NCBI GenBank assembly: GCA_964428195.1
Contig: CAYRXC010000021.1
Coordinates: forward strand, 1-15,128
Length of the DNA: 15,128 nucleotides
Origin: JAAYGD01 sp964428195
Lineage (GTDB): Bacteria > Bacillota_I > Bacilli_A > RF39 > UBA660
Direction of reading: 5' to 3'
Part shown: one piece after another, positions 15,104 to 15,128 of the stretch
Layout: each line of letters starts with the position of its first letter
How positions within the stretch are numbered: position 1 is the first letter of the stretch
The notes under the pieces: model-generated
The model's database searches: none
Told to the model about the DNA's origin: nothing
The model's input: only the letters and a program-made list of their open reading frames with translations
Translations under genes and position numbers: made by a program

Positions 15104-15128
15104 ATGATAATAAACAAAATAAAAAAAA
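15104..15128 (+). CDS. Start of an unidentified gene cut by the window edge (perhaps priA)
   Basis: ATG at 15104 is preceded by a strong ribosome site, GAAGGAGG (15093-15100), and the frame reads MIINKIKK before the window ends. Eight codons are too few to identify it. priA (primosomal helicase) often sits close downstream of rpoZ in Firmicutes, so that is a synteny-based guess only. Confidence 0.5.

Overview
The window is a compact, strongly AT-rich bacterial chromosome segment, with every gene on the + strand and almost no spare DNA. The type-B (Bacillus-like) RNase P RNA, the order rodZ-pgsA-recA, a Phe T-box, a Firmicutes-type LexA box (CGAAC-N4-GTTCG) and AGGAGG-type ribosome sites point to a low-GC Bacillota, probably a Bacilli lineage near the Mollicutes/RF39/Erysipelotrichia group; the exact taxon is inference. 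All Trp codons I checked are TGG, no gene has an in-frame TGA, and one gene ends in TGA, so the standard bacterial code applies.

Layout. Positions 1-283 hold the 3' three quarters of RNase P RNA. Next come a short rodZ-like HTH membrane protein and pgsA (phosphatidylglycerophosphate synthase), closed by a terminator. recA follows with its own promoter and LexA box, then frr (ribosome recycling factor). A complete Phe-specific T-box riboswitch (about 3131-3340) precedes an operon of an alpha/beta hydrolase, pheS, pheT and a small membrane-anchored SAF-domain protein. A separate promoter drives lemA, followed at once by a terminator and a DUF2207 membrane protein. polA (DNA polymerase I with a decayed proofreading domain) is followed 9 nt later by a DUF2779-type nuclease that joins a Cas4/RecB-like iron-sulfur nuclease half to a DEDD exonuclease half. 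rpoZ (RNA polymerase omega) has its own promoter, and a further gene begins at the right edge.

Functional themes: RNA and translation (rnpB, frr, pheST), DNA repair and replication (recA, polA, the DUF2779 nuclease), envelope (rodZ-like, pgsA, lemA-DUF2207, SAF protein) and transcription (rpoZ). Most of this is conserved housekeeping content. I do not see a defence system, mobile element, CRISPR array or biosynthetic cluster. The less described parts are the hydrolase placed under T-box control ahead of pheST, the SAF protein after pheT, the lemA-DUF2207 pair split by a terminator, and the polA-linked two-domain nuclease. A recurring architectural feature is that several intrinsic terminators start at or inside stop codons.
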